NCBI GenBank assembly: GCA_963701925.1
Contig: CAVPBQ010000007.1
Span: forward strand, 124,001-188,000
DNA length: 64,000 nt
Origin: Sulfotelmatobacter sp963701925
GTDB lineage: Bacteria; Acidobacteriota; Terriglobia; Terriglobales; Acidobacteriaceae
Direction: 5' to 3'
The position numbers and the translations under genes were made by a program. Positions 16,642 through 25,461 of this stretch are shown piece after piece. Numbering within the stretch: the stretch's first letter is position 1; the number at the start of each line of letters is the position of its first letter. The notes below the pieces were generated by a model. It was given only the letters and a program-made list of their open reading frames with translations. It was not told the DNA's origin and ran no database searches.

Positions 16642-18171
16642 ATGCACGCCTATATGGGAACCGTGAAAGTGTTGCTGATTGCCTGCCTGCTGAGTATGAA
16701 TTCCGTAGTGATCGCTCAGACCGTGATCCAGGAAGAAGAGCAAGTCATCCACGCCGCTCTGCAGCCCTCGGCGCTCGAGTCGAACCTGCATCGGCTCACC
16801 GACGAAATTGGCGGCCGTGTTCCCGGCACGCCGGCGATGCAACACGCCGTGCAGTGGGGCGTGCAGGCCTTCACTGTGGCGGGCGCTGACAGCGTGCACA
16901 CCGAAGGCTTCGAAATCCCGAACTCGTGGGCCGAGGGCGATACGCAGATGTCGGCGGTGACCGCGTATCAGGTCGATCCCGCGAAAGTTGGCGGAGGAAC
17001 GGTGTTGTCGGGCTTTCGCGTGCGCGCGGTATCCGTGGCATGGGCCCCGGCTCTGGCTCCCGTGAAACATGTTCCGGTGGTCGACGTCGGCATGGGCACC
17101 GATGCGGATTTCCAGAAAGCGGGCGACATCGCGGGCAAAATTATTCTGGTGCACACCGTAGTGCTGAAAACCTGGGAAGACCTTTTCGGGGAATATCAGA
17201 ATGCGCCGCCGGTGATCAATCGCGCGGTGAAGGGCAAGGCGAAGGCGATTGCATTTATAGCCACGCGCGAGCATGACCTTTTGTATCGCCACACGAATTC
17301 CGATGCCGGCGAAATCGACAAATTGCCGATGGTGATCGTTGCCCGCGAAGATGGCGAGCGTATCGCGCGCCTGCTGGCTGCGGGAAATCTGGTGTGGGCC
17401 GATCTATCGATTCCCAATCAGATCGGCGGGCCGATCAAGACTTCAAACGTGATTGCCGAAATTGCAGGGAGCGAGAAGCCGCATGAATTTGTGATTCTCG
17501 GCGCGCACCTGGATTCGTGGGAGTTGGGCACGGGCGCGCTCGATAACGGATGCAATGCCGCGCTGGTGGTGGACGCATTGCGAGCGATTAAAGCCTCGGG
17601 AGTAAAGCCGCGGCGCACCATCCGCTTCATTCTGTTCTCCGGCGAGGAAGAAGGATTGATGGGCTCGCGCGCTTACGCCGTCGGGCATCGCCACGAGCTC
17701 GACCGGGCAGCAGGCGTGGTTGTCTACGACTCGGGCACGGGGAAGACGACCGGCTTTTCTCTCGGCGGCCGCAAGGATGTGGTTCCGCTGGCGCTGGGAC
17801 TGATCGCCCCGTTGGCGCAATTCGATTTGAAAGATCTGCATACCGACATGGAATGGGGCACCGATCATTTCGATTTCATGCTGGAGGGCGTGCCCACATT
17901 TGTTGCCGACCAGGTCGAGGCAAATTATCTGGAAAATTATCATGCGATTTCCGATACCTACGACAAGGTCGATTTTCCGCAACTGAAGAAGCATGTCGCG
18001 GAAGCGGCCGCGCTCAGCGTGGGCCTGGCCGATCTGAATATGAGAGTTGGTCCGCGCCTTTCCCGCGCCGAGATCGAGCAGACCATCCACGACAGCAACA
18101 GCGTGGACATGTTCAAATCATTCGGCCTGTGGGACGAATGGGTCAGCGGCCAGCGGGGCCGAGAAAAATGA
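16642..18171 (+). CDS. M28-family aminopeptidase/carboxypeptidase Q-like, secreted
   Basis: 509 residues, signal peptide around residues 5-26 (MGTVKVLLIACLLSMNSVVIAQ). A protease-associated domain (about 110-250) is inserted before the catalytic core. Zinc ligands are seen in LGAHLDSWELGTGALDNGCN, FSGEEEGLMGSRAY and WGTDHFDF. The order matches plasma glutamate carboxypeptidase/CPQ peptidases. It lies 55 bases after the other M28 gene, but the two are not close in sequence. Confidence 0.88.
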   Translation: MHAYMGTVKVLLIACLLSMNSVVIAQTVIQEEEQVIHAALQPSALESNLHRLTDEIGGRVPGTPAMQHAVQWGVQAFTVAGADSVHTEGFEIPNSWAEGDTQMSAVTAYQVDPAKVGGGTVLSGFRVRAVSVAWAPALAPVKHVPVVDVGMGTDADFQKAGDIAGKIILVHTVVLKTWEDLFGEYQNAPPVINRAVKGKAKAIAFIATREHDLLYRHTNSDAGEIDKLPMVIVAREDGERIARLLAAGNLVWADLSIPNQIGGPIKTSNVIAEIAGSEKPHEFVILGAHLDSWELGTGALDNGCNAALVVDALRAIKASGVKPRRTIRFILFSGEEEGLMGSRAYAVGHRHELDRAAGVVVYDSGTGKTTGFSLGGRKDVVPLALGLIAPLAQFDLKDLHTDMEWGTDHFDFMLEGVPTFVADQVEANYLENYHAISDTYDKVDFPQLKKHVAEAAALSVGLADLNMRVGPRLSRAEIEQTIHDSNSVDMFKSFGLWDEWVSGQRGREK

Positions 18172-18271
18172 GATCAGCCGCGGATGTTACGGATCGTCAC
18201 GGATAAATCCTGATTTCGATTTATCGGTGGCCCTTCGCGAAATCCTTGGCCAAGATTTTTCAGGATTGCGA

Positions 18272-19192
18272 TTGCTCTATCCCTGGATCCTCTTCAACCT
18301 GTTCGCGCTGGGCCTGCTGCTGCTCGATCTGCTGGTGATCCACCGGCGCGGGCGAGTCGAGCGTTCGCGCGTGGCCCTTGCCTGGAGCCTGTTTTACGTT
18401 GGCCTGGCCGCGCTCTTCGCGCTTCTGATTTATTTCTGGCAGGGACATCAGGTCGCACTCGAGTTCGTCACTGGCTATGTGGTCGAGCTCTCGCTGAGCG
18501 CGGACAATCTGTTCATCTTCCTGGTGATCTTCAATTTCTTCGCCGTTCCCGAGGAGCAGCAGCACCGCGTGCTTTTCTGGGGCGTGCTGGGCGCGATCAT
18601 CACGCGCGGAATTTTCATCGTCGCCGGCGTGGATCTCATCCATCATTTCCACTGGATCCCCTACCTTCTGGGAACGCTGCTGATGTACAGCGGAATTCGC
18701 ATCTGCATCATGGGCGAGCACAAGATCAATCCCGCGGCGAACCCGCTGGTAAAGGCTCTCCGGCGCTGGATCCCGGTCACCGACGGTTATCGCGGGGGGA
18801 AATTCTTTGTGCGCGTTGCCTCCGAGCATTCGCGGCTCTATGCCACGCCGTTGCTGGTTGTGCTGCTGGTGATTGAGACCACCGATATTTTTTTCTCAGT
18901 CGACTCCATTCCGGCCATTCTGGCGATCACGCTCAACGCATTTATTGTTTTCTCCTCGAATGTGATGGCGATTCTGGGGCTGCGATCGATGTACTTCGCG
19001 GTGTCGGGACTGATCAAGATTTTTCGCTTTCTGCATTATGGGCTGGCCGTGGTGCTGGTGCTCATCGGTTTGAAGATGCTGGTCGCGGACTGGCACCGAG
19101 TCTCGACCGAGGTGACGTTGATGGTCGTTGCGGCCGTGCTGCTGATTTCGATTGTGGCGTCGGTCGTGTATCCGGAGAAGGCCAAGGCGTGA
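18272..19192 (+). CDS. TerC family integral membrane protein
   Basis: Seven to eight membrane helices. The TerC/Alx signature acidic residues are in ELSLSADNLFIFLVIF and ETTDIFFSVDSIPAILAIT. The family is linked to manganese export and tellurite/alkaline responses. There is no ATG: the frame is open from 18047 inside the preceding peptidase gene, but family alignment puts the start near LLYPWILFNLFALG. TTG at 18272 has AGGA six bases upstream and is preferred; TTG at 18266 and GTG at 18227 are alternatives. Confidence 0.85.
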   Translation: MLYPWILFNLFALGLLLLDLLVIHRRGRVERSRVALAWSLFYVGLAALFALLIYFWQGHQVALEFVTGYVVELSLSADNLFIFLVIFNFFAVPEEQQHRVLFWGVLGAIITRGIFIVAGVDLIHHFHWIPYLLGTLLMYSGIRICIMGEHKINPAANPLVKALRRWIPVTDGYRGGKFFVRVASEHSRLYATPLLVVLLVIETTDIFFSVDSIPAILAITLNAFIVFSSNVMAILGLRSMYFAVSGLIKIFRFLHYGLAVVLVLIGLKMLVADWHRVSTEVTLMVVAAVLLISIVASVVYPEKAKA

Positions 19193-19223
19193 GGCGATTG
19201 CCCATACGCTATCATGGAGCGTC

Positions 19224-20339
19224 ATGCCGCTAGTGACCGTTCATGTGCCGCCTCGGCCCTATGAGGCCCTGATTGAAAATGGCCTGCTCACGCGCGCGGG
19301 TTCCGTTTTGGCGGACCTTCTTCCGGAAGGCAGCAGCGTCTTTGTCGTCACCGTGCTACCGGTCCGCAAGCGCTGGAGCGCGAAGCTGATTAGATCCTTG
19401 AAGTCCGCCGGGTTCGCGACGCAACTCATTCCCATGCCCGATGGCGAGCCTTCCAAGCGCCTGGCCACGGTAGAGGCGTTGGGCGGCAAGTTGGTCAAGC
19501 TGGGCGCGGACCGCAAAGCGGTGATTGTCGCGCTGGGCGGCGGCGTAGTGGGCGACGTCGCGGGAATGCTGGCATCGCTCTATATGCGCGGCATCGAGTT
19601 GGTGCAGATTCCGACTACGGTGCTGGCACAGGTTGACGCTTCGATCGGCGGCAAGACCGGCGTGAATCTGGTCGCCGGCAAGAATCTGTTGGGGACGTTT
19701 TATCACCCGCGCGCGGTGCTGATCGATCCGACTGTGCTCAAGACACTGCCGGACCGTGAGTTTCGCGCCGGGCTGTATGAGGCGTTGAAGTGCGGCATCA
19801 TCGGCAACATCGAATTGTTTCTGCGCTTCGAGCAGAACCGGGCGCGCATACTGAAACGCGATCTCGGGGAGCTAGAGTGGCTGATCACGCAATCGGTAAA
19901 GTTGAAAGCGGAAGTTGTATCGGCTGATGAACGCGAAGGCGGACTGCGCCGTGTATTGAATCTCGGACATACCATTGGCCATGCGCTCGAGGCCGAAACT
20001 GGCTACCGGCGCCTGCTTCACGGTGAGGCCGTGGCCTGGGGAATGATCGCGGCGACTAACATCGCGCTCAGCGTGGGGCGCACTGACAAGGTCACTGCCG
20101 GCCGCATCGTTGACGCTGTTCTCAGCCTCGGCCGATTGCCAGAGGTGAATGTGAGCACGCGCAAGATCCTGGCGCGGCTGCAGAACGATAAGAAAACGCA
20201 GAATGGCGTGGTGCACTTCATTCTGCCGCGGGAGATCGGAAAAGTGGAGGTCGCGAGCGACGTTCCCGAGAGTGTGATCATCGAATCCGTGGAAGAGATT
20301 CGCCGGCTGTCGCGCGGCGGTTGGGTCTGGGGAAAATAA
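19224..20339 (+). CDS. aroB: 3-dehydroquinate synthase
   Basis: 371 residues from ATG 19224 (GGAG five bases upstream); an upstream in-frame ATG at 19152 overlaps terC and is not needed. NAD+ and substrate motifs are GGGVVGDVAGMLAS, QIPTTVLAQVDASIGGKTGVN and LNLGHTIGHALEAE (zinc/base ligands). It converts DAHP to 3-dehydroquinate in the shikimate pathway. Confidence 0.96.
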   Translation: MPLVTVHVPPRPYEALIENGLLTRAGSVLADLLPEGSSVFVVTVLPVRKRWSAKLIRSLKSAGFATQLIPMPDGEPSKRLATVEALGGKLVKLGADRKAVIVALGGGVVGDVAGMLASLYMRGIELVQIPTTVLAQVDASIGGKTGVNLVAGKNLLGTFYHPRAVLIDPTVLKTLPDREFRAGLYEALKCGIIGNIELFLRFEQNRARILKRDLGELEWLITQSVKLKAEVVSADEREGGLRRVLNLGHTIGHALEAETGYRRLLHGEAVAWGMIAATNIALSVGRTDKVTAGRIVDAVLSLGRLPEVNVSTRKILARLQNDKKTQNGVVHFILPREIGKVEVASDVPESVIIESVEEIRRLSRGGWVWGK

Positions 20340-20352
20340 AAAGGAGACATCG

Positions 20353-20889
20353 ATGCAGGAAACAGCGCAGGCATATATTCAACGAATTCTCGGTCACGTC
20401 GACGGCAAAGACGCGGTCAAAGTGCAGAAGAGTTCTGCGGCTCGCATGAAGAAGGCGATCCACGGACTGACGCCCAAGCAAATGCGATGGAAGCCTGAAA
20501 CAGGCAAGTGGTCAATCGCCGAAATCCTTGCCCACCTGGCCGATGGTGAAATCGTGGCGGGCTGGCGGCTGCGCTCGGTGATCGGGCAAGACGGCGTCGT
20601 CATTCAGGCGTACGACCAGAATGCGTGGGCGGCGGCATTCGACTATGGCAAACGCGATGCGAAATTGTCGCTGGAAACGTTTCGCGTATTGCGCGACAAC
20701 AACCTGGCGATGCTCAAAGCTCTTCCGCGGGAAGCCTGGGACAATCACGGCATGCATCAGGAGCGCGGCAAGGAAACGGTCGCGCATCTGGTCCGCATGT
20801 TTGCCGGTCACGACACGAACCACGTTTTGCAGATCGAGGGCATCGCTGCTCAGCTCAAAACGAAGTCCAAGAAAAAACGCAAGAAGTAG
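20353..20889 (+). CDS. DinB-family four-helix protein
   Basis: 178 residues, 13 bases after aroB with AGGAG upstream of the ATG. The metal-binding histidine pattern of DinB/YfiT proteins is seen in ILAHLADGE and in MFAGHDTNHVLQIEGI. Family members use mycothiol/bacillithiol or act as unknown metal-dependent hydrolases. The C-terminus is a Lys run (KKKRKK). Function unassigned. Confidence 0.8.
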   Translation: MQETAQAYIQRILGHVDGKDAVKVQKSSAARMKKAIHGLTPKQMRWKPETGKWSIAEILAHLADGEIVAGWRLRSVIGQDGVVIQAYDQNAWAAAFDYGKRDAKLSLETFRVLRDNNLAMLKALPREAWDNHGMHQERGKETVAHLVRMFAGHDTNHVLQIEGIAAQLKTKSKKKRKK

Positions 20890-20907
20890 GATTTCTTCTC
20901 GCCCACC

Positions 20908-21672
20908 GTGCCCGAGTCCATAAAATCCACCGTCGTCGGGGCTGCCCCCGAAGGGACGACCGACCCAAATGCCGCAGCCCGCGCGGTGCGGGAGATGTTC
21001 ACCTCGATCGCGCCGCACTATGATCTGCTGAACCACGTGCTGTCGTTCAACGTGGATCGCATGTGGTGGCGGCGAGCGGCGCGCACGTTCGGCCACATTC
21101 TAAGCCGGCCGGATGCGCGCATTCTCGATCTGTGTTGCGGCACTGGCGATATGACCTTCGCCCTGCGAAGTCAGGCCAAGAATTCGGCGCTGATTGTGGG
21201 GGCTGACTTTTCTCACGCTATGCTGCAGCGTGCGACCGCGAAGTCGGCTGCGGCCAACGGAGCCGCTGCACCGGGCTGGATGGAGGCCGACGCGTTGAAC
21301 CTTCCATTGCCTGATGCGCACTTCGATCTTGTGACTTCGGCATTCGGTTTCCGCAATCTCGCGGACTACGATGCTGGGCTGCGCGAGATTGTCCGCGTGC
21401 TGCGGCCGGGCGGCGAGTGTGGCATCCTCGATTTCAGTGAGCCGAAAGGCTGGATGGGCGCGGCTTACCGCATGTACTTCAAGCAGGTGCTGCCGCGGGT
21501 GGGTACGATGATCTCCGGAGTGCGTGGCCCCTACGCCTACCTGCCTGCCTCGGTCGAGCGTTTTCCTGAGCCGGAGGAAATGCTCGCCCGCATGAAGCGT
21601 GCTGGTTTTGCCGAGGCCTCCTGGACTCCATATACGTTCGGGATCGCGGGTCTTTATCGGGGAAAGAAGTAA
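20908..21672 (+). CDS. menG: Demethylmenaquinone/ubiquinone biosynthesis methyltransferase
   Basis: 254 residues starting at GTG 20908. Typical MenG/UbiE blocks: MFTSIAPHYDLLNHVLSF, SAM-binding ILDLCCGTGDMTFAL, AFGFRNLADYDAGLREIVRVLRPGG and GFAEASWTPYTFGIAGLYRGKK at the end. It methylates demethylmenaquinone (menaquinone is the likely quinone here; UbiE is the same family). Confidence 0.95.
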   Translation: MPESIKSTVVGAAPEGTTDPNAAARAVREMFTSIAPHYDLLNHVLSFNVDRMWWRRAARTFGHILSRPDARILDLCCGTGDMTFALRSQAKNSALIVGADFSHAMLQRATAKSAAANGAAAPGWMEADALNLPLPDAHFDLVTSAFGFRNLADYDAGLREIVRVLRPGGECGILDFSEPKGWMGAAYRMYFKQVLPRVGTMISGVRGPYAYLPASVERFPEPEEMLARMKRAGFAEASWTPYTFGIAGLYRGKK

Positions 21673-21682
21673 AGCGGCAACC

Positions 21683-22462
21683 CTATCCCGCGTCGCGCAG
21701 CAATTTGCTCAGGGCTTGAATATCGTCGGCATTGACGTCTCCCACCACGAAATATCGCAGGCCGTTCTGTGTCCAGTTCTCCACGTTAAACGAGAGTTCG
21801 CGCATCGGCGTCGAGGGAACGCCCATGGTCTGCCCGCGGTCCTGAAAAATGAAGACGGAGATTTCGTGCTTGCGTAGCTGATAGATCAACTGCGCCCCGG
21901 GCGTCTGCCCCAGGTAAGCGACGCGCCCGCCTACTAAAGTGAAATCTGTGCCGGCAAGTTCGGGCAGGTTGAAGGTAAAAGGAATTTTTCCCTGGAACCA
22001 GGGCTTCACCGTATGACGGTCGGTCGAAACCACATCGACGGGCAAAGCGCTGGCCAGGGTTTCCACGTGCACATCGATGAGCTCGCTGTAAACCTGCGCC
22101 CGGCGCGCCTTCTCGCGTCCCACATAGAAATTCATCAGCAGTGAAATGATGAGTACCGAGAGCGCTGGAACGCCAATCACCCACCATAACCAGCCGCGCC
22201 CAGCGGGGCGGCCCAGATCCCGCTTTTGAGATGCAGAGACTTTCCCGGTAACACTCTTCATGACCCGGGCGCGAAATTCCGCGCTGGGCTCGTATCGCTT
22301 ACCCGCCACAGAGACAGCGCGCTTTGTCTGCACGCGTTCGAGGGCAGCGGCCGCACACTCTCCGCAGCTGCGCATATGCGTGCTCAATTCGCGAGCTTCA
22401 GCGGAATCGAGCTCGCCGTCGAGATACGCGTCCAGCTTTCCGGCCCAGGCATCACACGCCAT
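21683..22462 (-). CDS. Membrane anti-sigma factor, zinc-finger (zf-HC2)
   Basis: 259 residues. Anti-sigma domain with HMRSCGEC (HxxxCxxC) preceded by the Cys near the N-terminus, one membrane helix GWLWWVIGVPALSVLIISLLM (about 92-112), then a periplasmic sensor domain. It binds the ECF sigma factor encoded just upstream, overlapping it by 11 bases (22452-22462), the usual arrangement for a cognate pair. Confidence 0.92.
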   Translation of the reverse strand: MACDAWAGKLDAYLDGELDSAEARELSTHMRSCGECAAAALERVQTKRAVSVAGKRYEPSAEFRARVMKSVTGKVSASQKRDLGRPAGRGWLWWVIGVPALSVLIISLLMNFYVGREKARRAQVYSELIDVHVETLASALPVDVVSTDRHTVKPWFQGKIPFTFNLPELAGTDFTLVGGRVAYLGQTPGAQLIYQLRKHEISVFIFQDRGQTMGVPSTPMRELSFNVENWTQNGLRYFVVGDVNADDIQALSKLLRDAG

Positions 22463-22997
22463 GCCGGCCTCCGTTCAGCTTCTGCTGCAGCACAGAGCGC
22501 AACGCCTTGCGCGCGCGTGACAGGCGCGACATAACCGTGCCCATGGGAATGGACAGCGTTTCCGCGATTTCCTGATACGACATTTCTTCCACCTCGCACA
22601 GCAGCAGAATCTCGCGGAAGGGAACTGCCAGTTCCCCCAGCGCGTCCTGCACCAATTGCCGGTTGGCCTGGTTGACGTAGAGGCTCTCCGGCGTCGAGGC
22701 GTCCACGGCGGGCGCGATTTCCGGACTTTCCTCATCGAACACCGTCGTCGTTTTCAGACCGGTGCGCGAGCTCAAAAATGAATTGCGCAGAATGCGATAC
22801 ATCCACGCGCGAAAATTTGTTCCCGGCTGAAACGAAGAAAATCCGCGCAGCGCCTTGGCGTATGTTTCCTGCACCAGGTCCTCTGCTTCGGACGTGTCCT
22901 GGGTGAGCCAGCGCGCGAAGTTGTAGAGCTGGTCGAAAAGAGGCACGGCCAGGTCTTCAAAGCTCGCAGCTGACGGTCGATTGTCCGGCACCTTCAT
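22452..22997 (-). CDS. ECF RNA polymerase sigma factor
   Basis: Start set at MKVPDNRPSAASFEDLAV (22997); the frame continues upstream to 23162 but that part is not family-like. Region 2 reads LFDQLYNFARWLTQDTSEAEDLVQETYAKAL, followed by FRAWMYRILRNSF; region 4 ends with EEMSYQEIAETLSIPMGTVMSRLSRARKALR, the DNA-recognition helix-turn-helix. About 181 residues, RpoE-like. The target promoter cannot be read from the window. Confidence 0.93.
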   Translation of the reverse strand: MKVPDNRPSAASFEDLAVPLFDQLYNFARWLTQDTSEAEDLVQETYAKALRGFSSFQPGTNFRAWMYRILRNSFLSSRTGLKTTTVFDEESPEIAPAVDASTPESLYVNQANRQLVQDALGELAVPFREILLLCEVEEMSYQEIAETLSIPMGTVMSRLSRARKALRSVLQQKLNGGRHGV

Positions 22998-23076
22998 AGC
23001 ATAAACGTCCGGAGCCGCGGTTTTATTCCCTCCGGCACAAGAATTATGTGGGGAATGTATCGCGCCGGCACGGATC

Positions 23077-24138
23077 TTAGTTGGCGGATTCCTTGCGACT
23101 GAACGAGTCGGCGAATGCGTCGCTGATCGTATAACGCATGACGTCCTCATATTCCGGGCCAAGAAAGCGGCGGAGCTTGTCGGTATTCATGATGTACTGG
23201 CCGGTCATATAGGGAACGGCCTCGGGAGGGATGGCGGAAATCTGCTGCTTCCACAGGAAGGTCAGAATCTGGCGCATCATCCATCTTCCGGGCACGCGAA
23301 TCAGCTTGGCCTGTGCCATCTCAATGCAGCGCGCGAAGGTGAGCGGCTCGCCGCGCCCGGCGACGTTCAAAACCGTCAGCCGCTGCATCTCCGGTTCGCG
23401 GCGCAGGATGTGCTGAATGAGGCGGGCCATATCATCGACGTGCACGAACTGAATCTTGTTGTCGAGATATTGCTGGCCGCGTGGCAGCATGCACGGCAGG
23501 CGCTTGCCATCGTTGCGCATTTTAGTTGCGCGCGCGCTCTTGCCGTTAGGCGTGCCGTGGAAGGCTCCCATCAGATAATTCTGCACGCTGGCTCCGGCAA
23601 AGATGTGAGGACGGAGGATGTAGACGCTGCATCCGCGCAGGGCGTGCGAGCGCTGCTGCACCACTTCGTCGGATTCCTTTTTGTGGATCGCGTAGGGTAG
23701 AGTATGCGCACCTAGGGCTGAATCCTCAGTCGCTGGCTCCGGTAGATCCGGCCCGTACGCCGAAACGCTGCTGGGAAAAATGAATTGCTTCACGCCCGCA
23801 TCCGCGGTGCGATTGACCTCGGTGATGGCTTCCATCACACGCGCCGTTCCGGCCACATTGATCTGCCACATGCGATCGACATCGAGCACGCCCATGCGCA
23901 CGGGATCAATGATGAACGCCAGGTGGACGACGGATTGCGCGTTGGTATCGCGTAGCAGGTCGTGAAGAACGCGAGTGCTCGACTCCTGGCCCAAGTCCAT
24001 CTGCTCGAACTGCATTTCGGATTCGGTGCGGGGCGGACTGACGTCCACCCCGATCACCGAATAAGTGCTCAGCAGGGGCAACAACCTGGAGCCCAGGTTT
24101 CCCGCAACACCGGTAACGACGACAACGGGTTTAGCCAT
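23077..24138 (-). CDS. NAD-dependent epimerase/dehydratase family protein
   Basis: 353 residues, extended short-chain dehydrogenase fold. Nucleotide loop VTGVAGNLGSRLL at the N-terminus, SSVSAYGPD with the catalytic Ser, and YAIHK (YxxxK) later. Sugar-nucleotide specificity cannot be told. It overlaps the upstream peptidyl-prolyl isomerase by one base (24138). Confidence 0.87.
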   Translation of the reverse strand: MAKPVVVVTGVAGNLGSRLLPLLSTYSVIGVDVSPPRTESEMQFEQMDLGQESSTRVLHDLLRDTNAQSVVHLAFIIDPVRMGVLDVDRMWQINVAGTARVMEAITEVNRTADAGVKQFIFPSSVSAYGPDLPEPATEDSALGAHTLPYAIHKKESDEVVQQRSHALRGCSVYILRPHIFAGASVQNYLMGAFHGTPNGKSARATKMRNDGKRLPCMLPRGQQYLDNKIQFVHVDDMARLIQHILRREPEMQRLTVLNVAGRGEPLTFARCIEMAQAKLIRVPGRWMMRQILTFLWKQQISAIPPEAVPYMTGQYIMNTDKLRRFLGPEYEDVMRYTISDAFADSFSRKESAN

Positions 24139-25346
24139 CAGTTCTGCTTTGCGTCTGGAGCCTTGGTTGGAGGCGGCGTTTGGGGCGCTGGTGAAGTCGG
24201 AGCGGGGGCCAGATGCGGTCGCGGCATATGCGGCGGCGCAGCGCCCGGTCCTGCTCCCGGCGGCCCGAAGTACGCCTCGTTAGTTTCCACTTTGAACGAG
24301 TTGTTGACTGCGTCCATCATCGTGCGCGTGCGCTCGTTCTGTAGCTTGTTGTGAATTTCTTGCTCGACCTTCGAGTCGAGCGGCAATACTTCCTTCGTGT
24401 TGACTTTGTAAATGTAGTGCCCGCCCGCATCGTTGATGACCTGCGAAACTTCACCGGCTTTCAGATCAAAGACGGCGGCGTGGGCCGGGGGCAATCCAGT
24501 GCGGCGGATGGTGGGCAGATTTACCGTAGGCGATTCGATCTTCATGCCGGCTGCCTCGAAAGCTTCCTTCTGCAGTTTCATGAAATCGTCGCCGGCTGCG
24601 GCGCGAGCGCGCAAAGCATCGGCCAGCTTGGTCATGTCCTCCTCGCCTTGATCCGCCTTCGCTTTCTCCTCGGCTTCCTTGGCCTTTTTCTGCTCGTCGG
24701 TCAGCTTCTGGTCCTTGTCTTTCTCGTCTTCATCCTTGACGTCGTGTTCCTGCTTGGTGCGCGGGACGAACAGCCGATCAAGGTTGAATTGTTCGAAGTC
24801 CTGCGGATGCTCTTTGTAGTAGGCGTCGATGTCCGCCTTCGGAACCTGGGCGGCTTCTTCCTGAATTTTGCGTTGCAGTTCGTTGGTCAGAATCTGCATC
24901 TTGGCAAATTTAACGGTCTCCTCAAACTGCGCAGTCTTGTCGAGACCCTTCTTTCTCGCGTCGTCCGACATGGCGATCAGGCGCGGTAAGATGCTGGCCA
25001 ACTGCCTCTTCAACTGCGGCGTCAGGTTCGGGGAAAGTCCGCCCGCCAGCTTTTCAAACTCGGCCTTGGTGATGACAGTCTTGCAGTCCGCGGGAGCAGC
25101 GGCCGCGGGACTCTTGGCTGACGTCGGTTTCGCGGCTGCGCCTTTGGCAACGGGAGCCTTTGGCTGCGCTGCGCACACGCCTTTTACCGTAATGACTGCG
25201 GCCGTGGGGGGCACGCTGGCCGACATATCGGGCGGGGCGGCCGGCGCGGCGGCTTGCCCAGGCCGTGGGGTGGGAGGCGCTGCTGGCGCGGCTTGTCCCC
25301 AAGCCACTGCTCCCAACAGAACACACACCAGCCAACTCATACGCAT
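24138..25346 (-). CDS. Secreted parvulin-type peptidyl-prolyl isomerase
   Basis: Start at MRMSWLVCVLLGAVAWGQ (25346), behind GGAGGA; about 402 residues. A signal peptide and Pro/Ala-rich spacer precede a SurA-like chaperone region (LAGGLSPNLTPQLKRQLASILPRL...) and a C-terminal parvulin domain (LPPAHAAVFDLKAGEVSQVINDAGGHYIYKV). A very charged stretch (KDEDEKDKDQKLTDEQKKAK) interrupts the isomerase domain. Likely a periplasmic chaperone for outer-membrane proteins. Confidence 0.85.
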   Translation of the reverse strand: MRMSWLVCVLLGAVAWGQAAPAAPPTPRPGQAAAPAAPPDMSASVPPTAAVITVKGVCAAQPKAPVAKGAAAKPTSAKSPAAAAPADCKTVITKAEFEKLAGGLSPNLTPQLKRQLASILPRLIAMSDDARKKGLDKTAQFEETVKFAKMQILTNELQRKIQEEAAQVPKADIDAYYKEHPQDFEQFNLDRLFVPRTKQEHDVKDEDEKDKDQKLTDEQKKAKEAEEKAKADQGEEDMTKLADALRARAAAGDDFMKLQKEAFEAAGMKIESPTVNLPTIRRTGLPPAHAAVFDLKAGEVSQVINDAGGHYIYKVNTKEVLPLDSKVEQEIHNKLQNERTRTMMDAVNNSFKVETNEAYFGPPGAGPGAAPPHMPRPHLAPAPTSPAPQTPPPTKAPDAKQN

Positions 25347-25426
25347 AACAATTTCCTCCAGGATTGGTCCACCGGAAAGGTGACGGATGCCAAACACAAA
25401 ATCCTAGCACAACAGCGGCCCCTTGC

Positions 25427-25455
25427 TTGGCGAATCTGCGCGCAGCGGCGATAAT
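25427..25455 (+). promoter_or_regulatory. Promoter for the CDF transporter operon
   Basis: TTGGCG (25427-25432) and GATAAT (25450-25455) spaced 17 bases read as a sigma-70 promoter. The CDF gene ATG follows six bases after the -10, again suggesting leaderless transcription, as at the ars operon. Inference from pattern only. Confidence 0.5.
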
Positions 25456-25461
25456 GCCAGC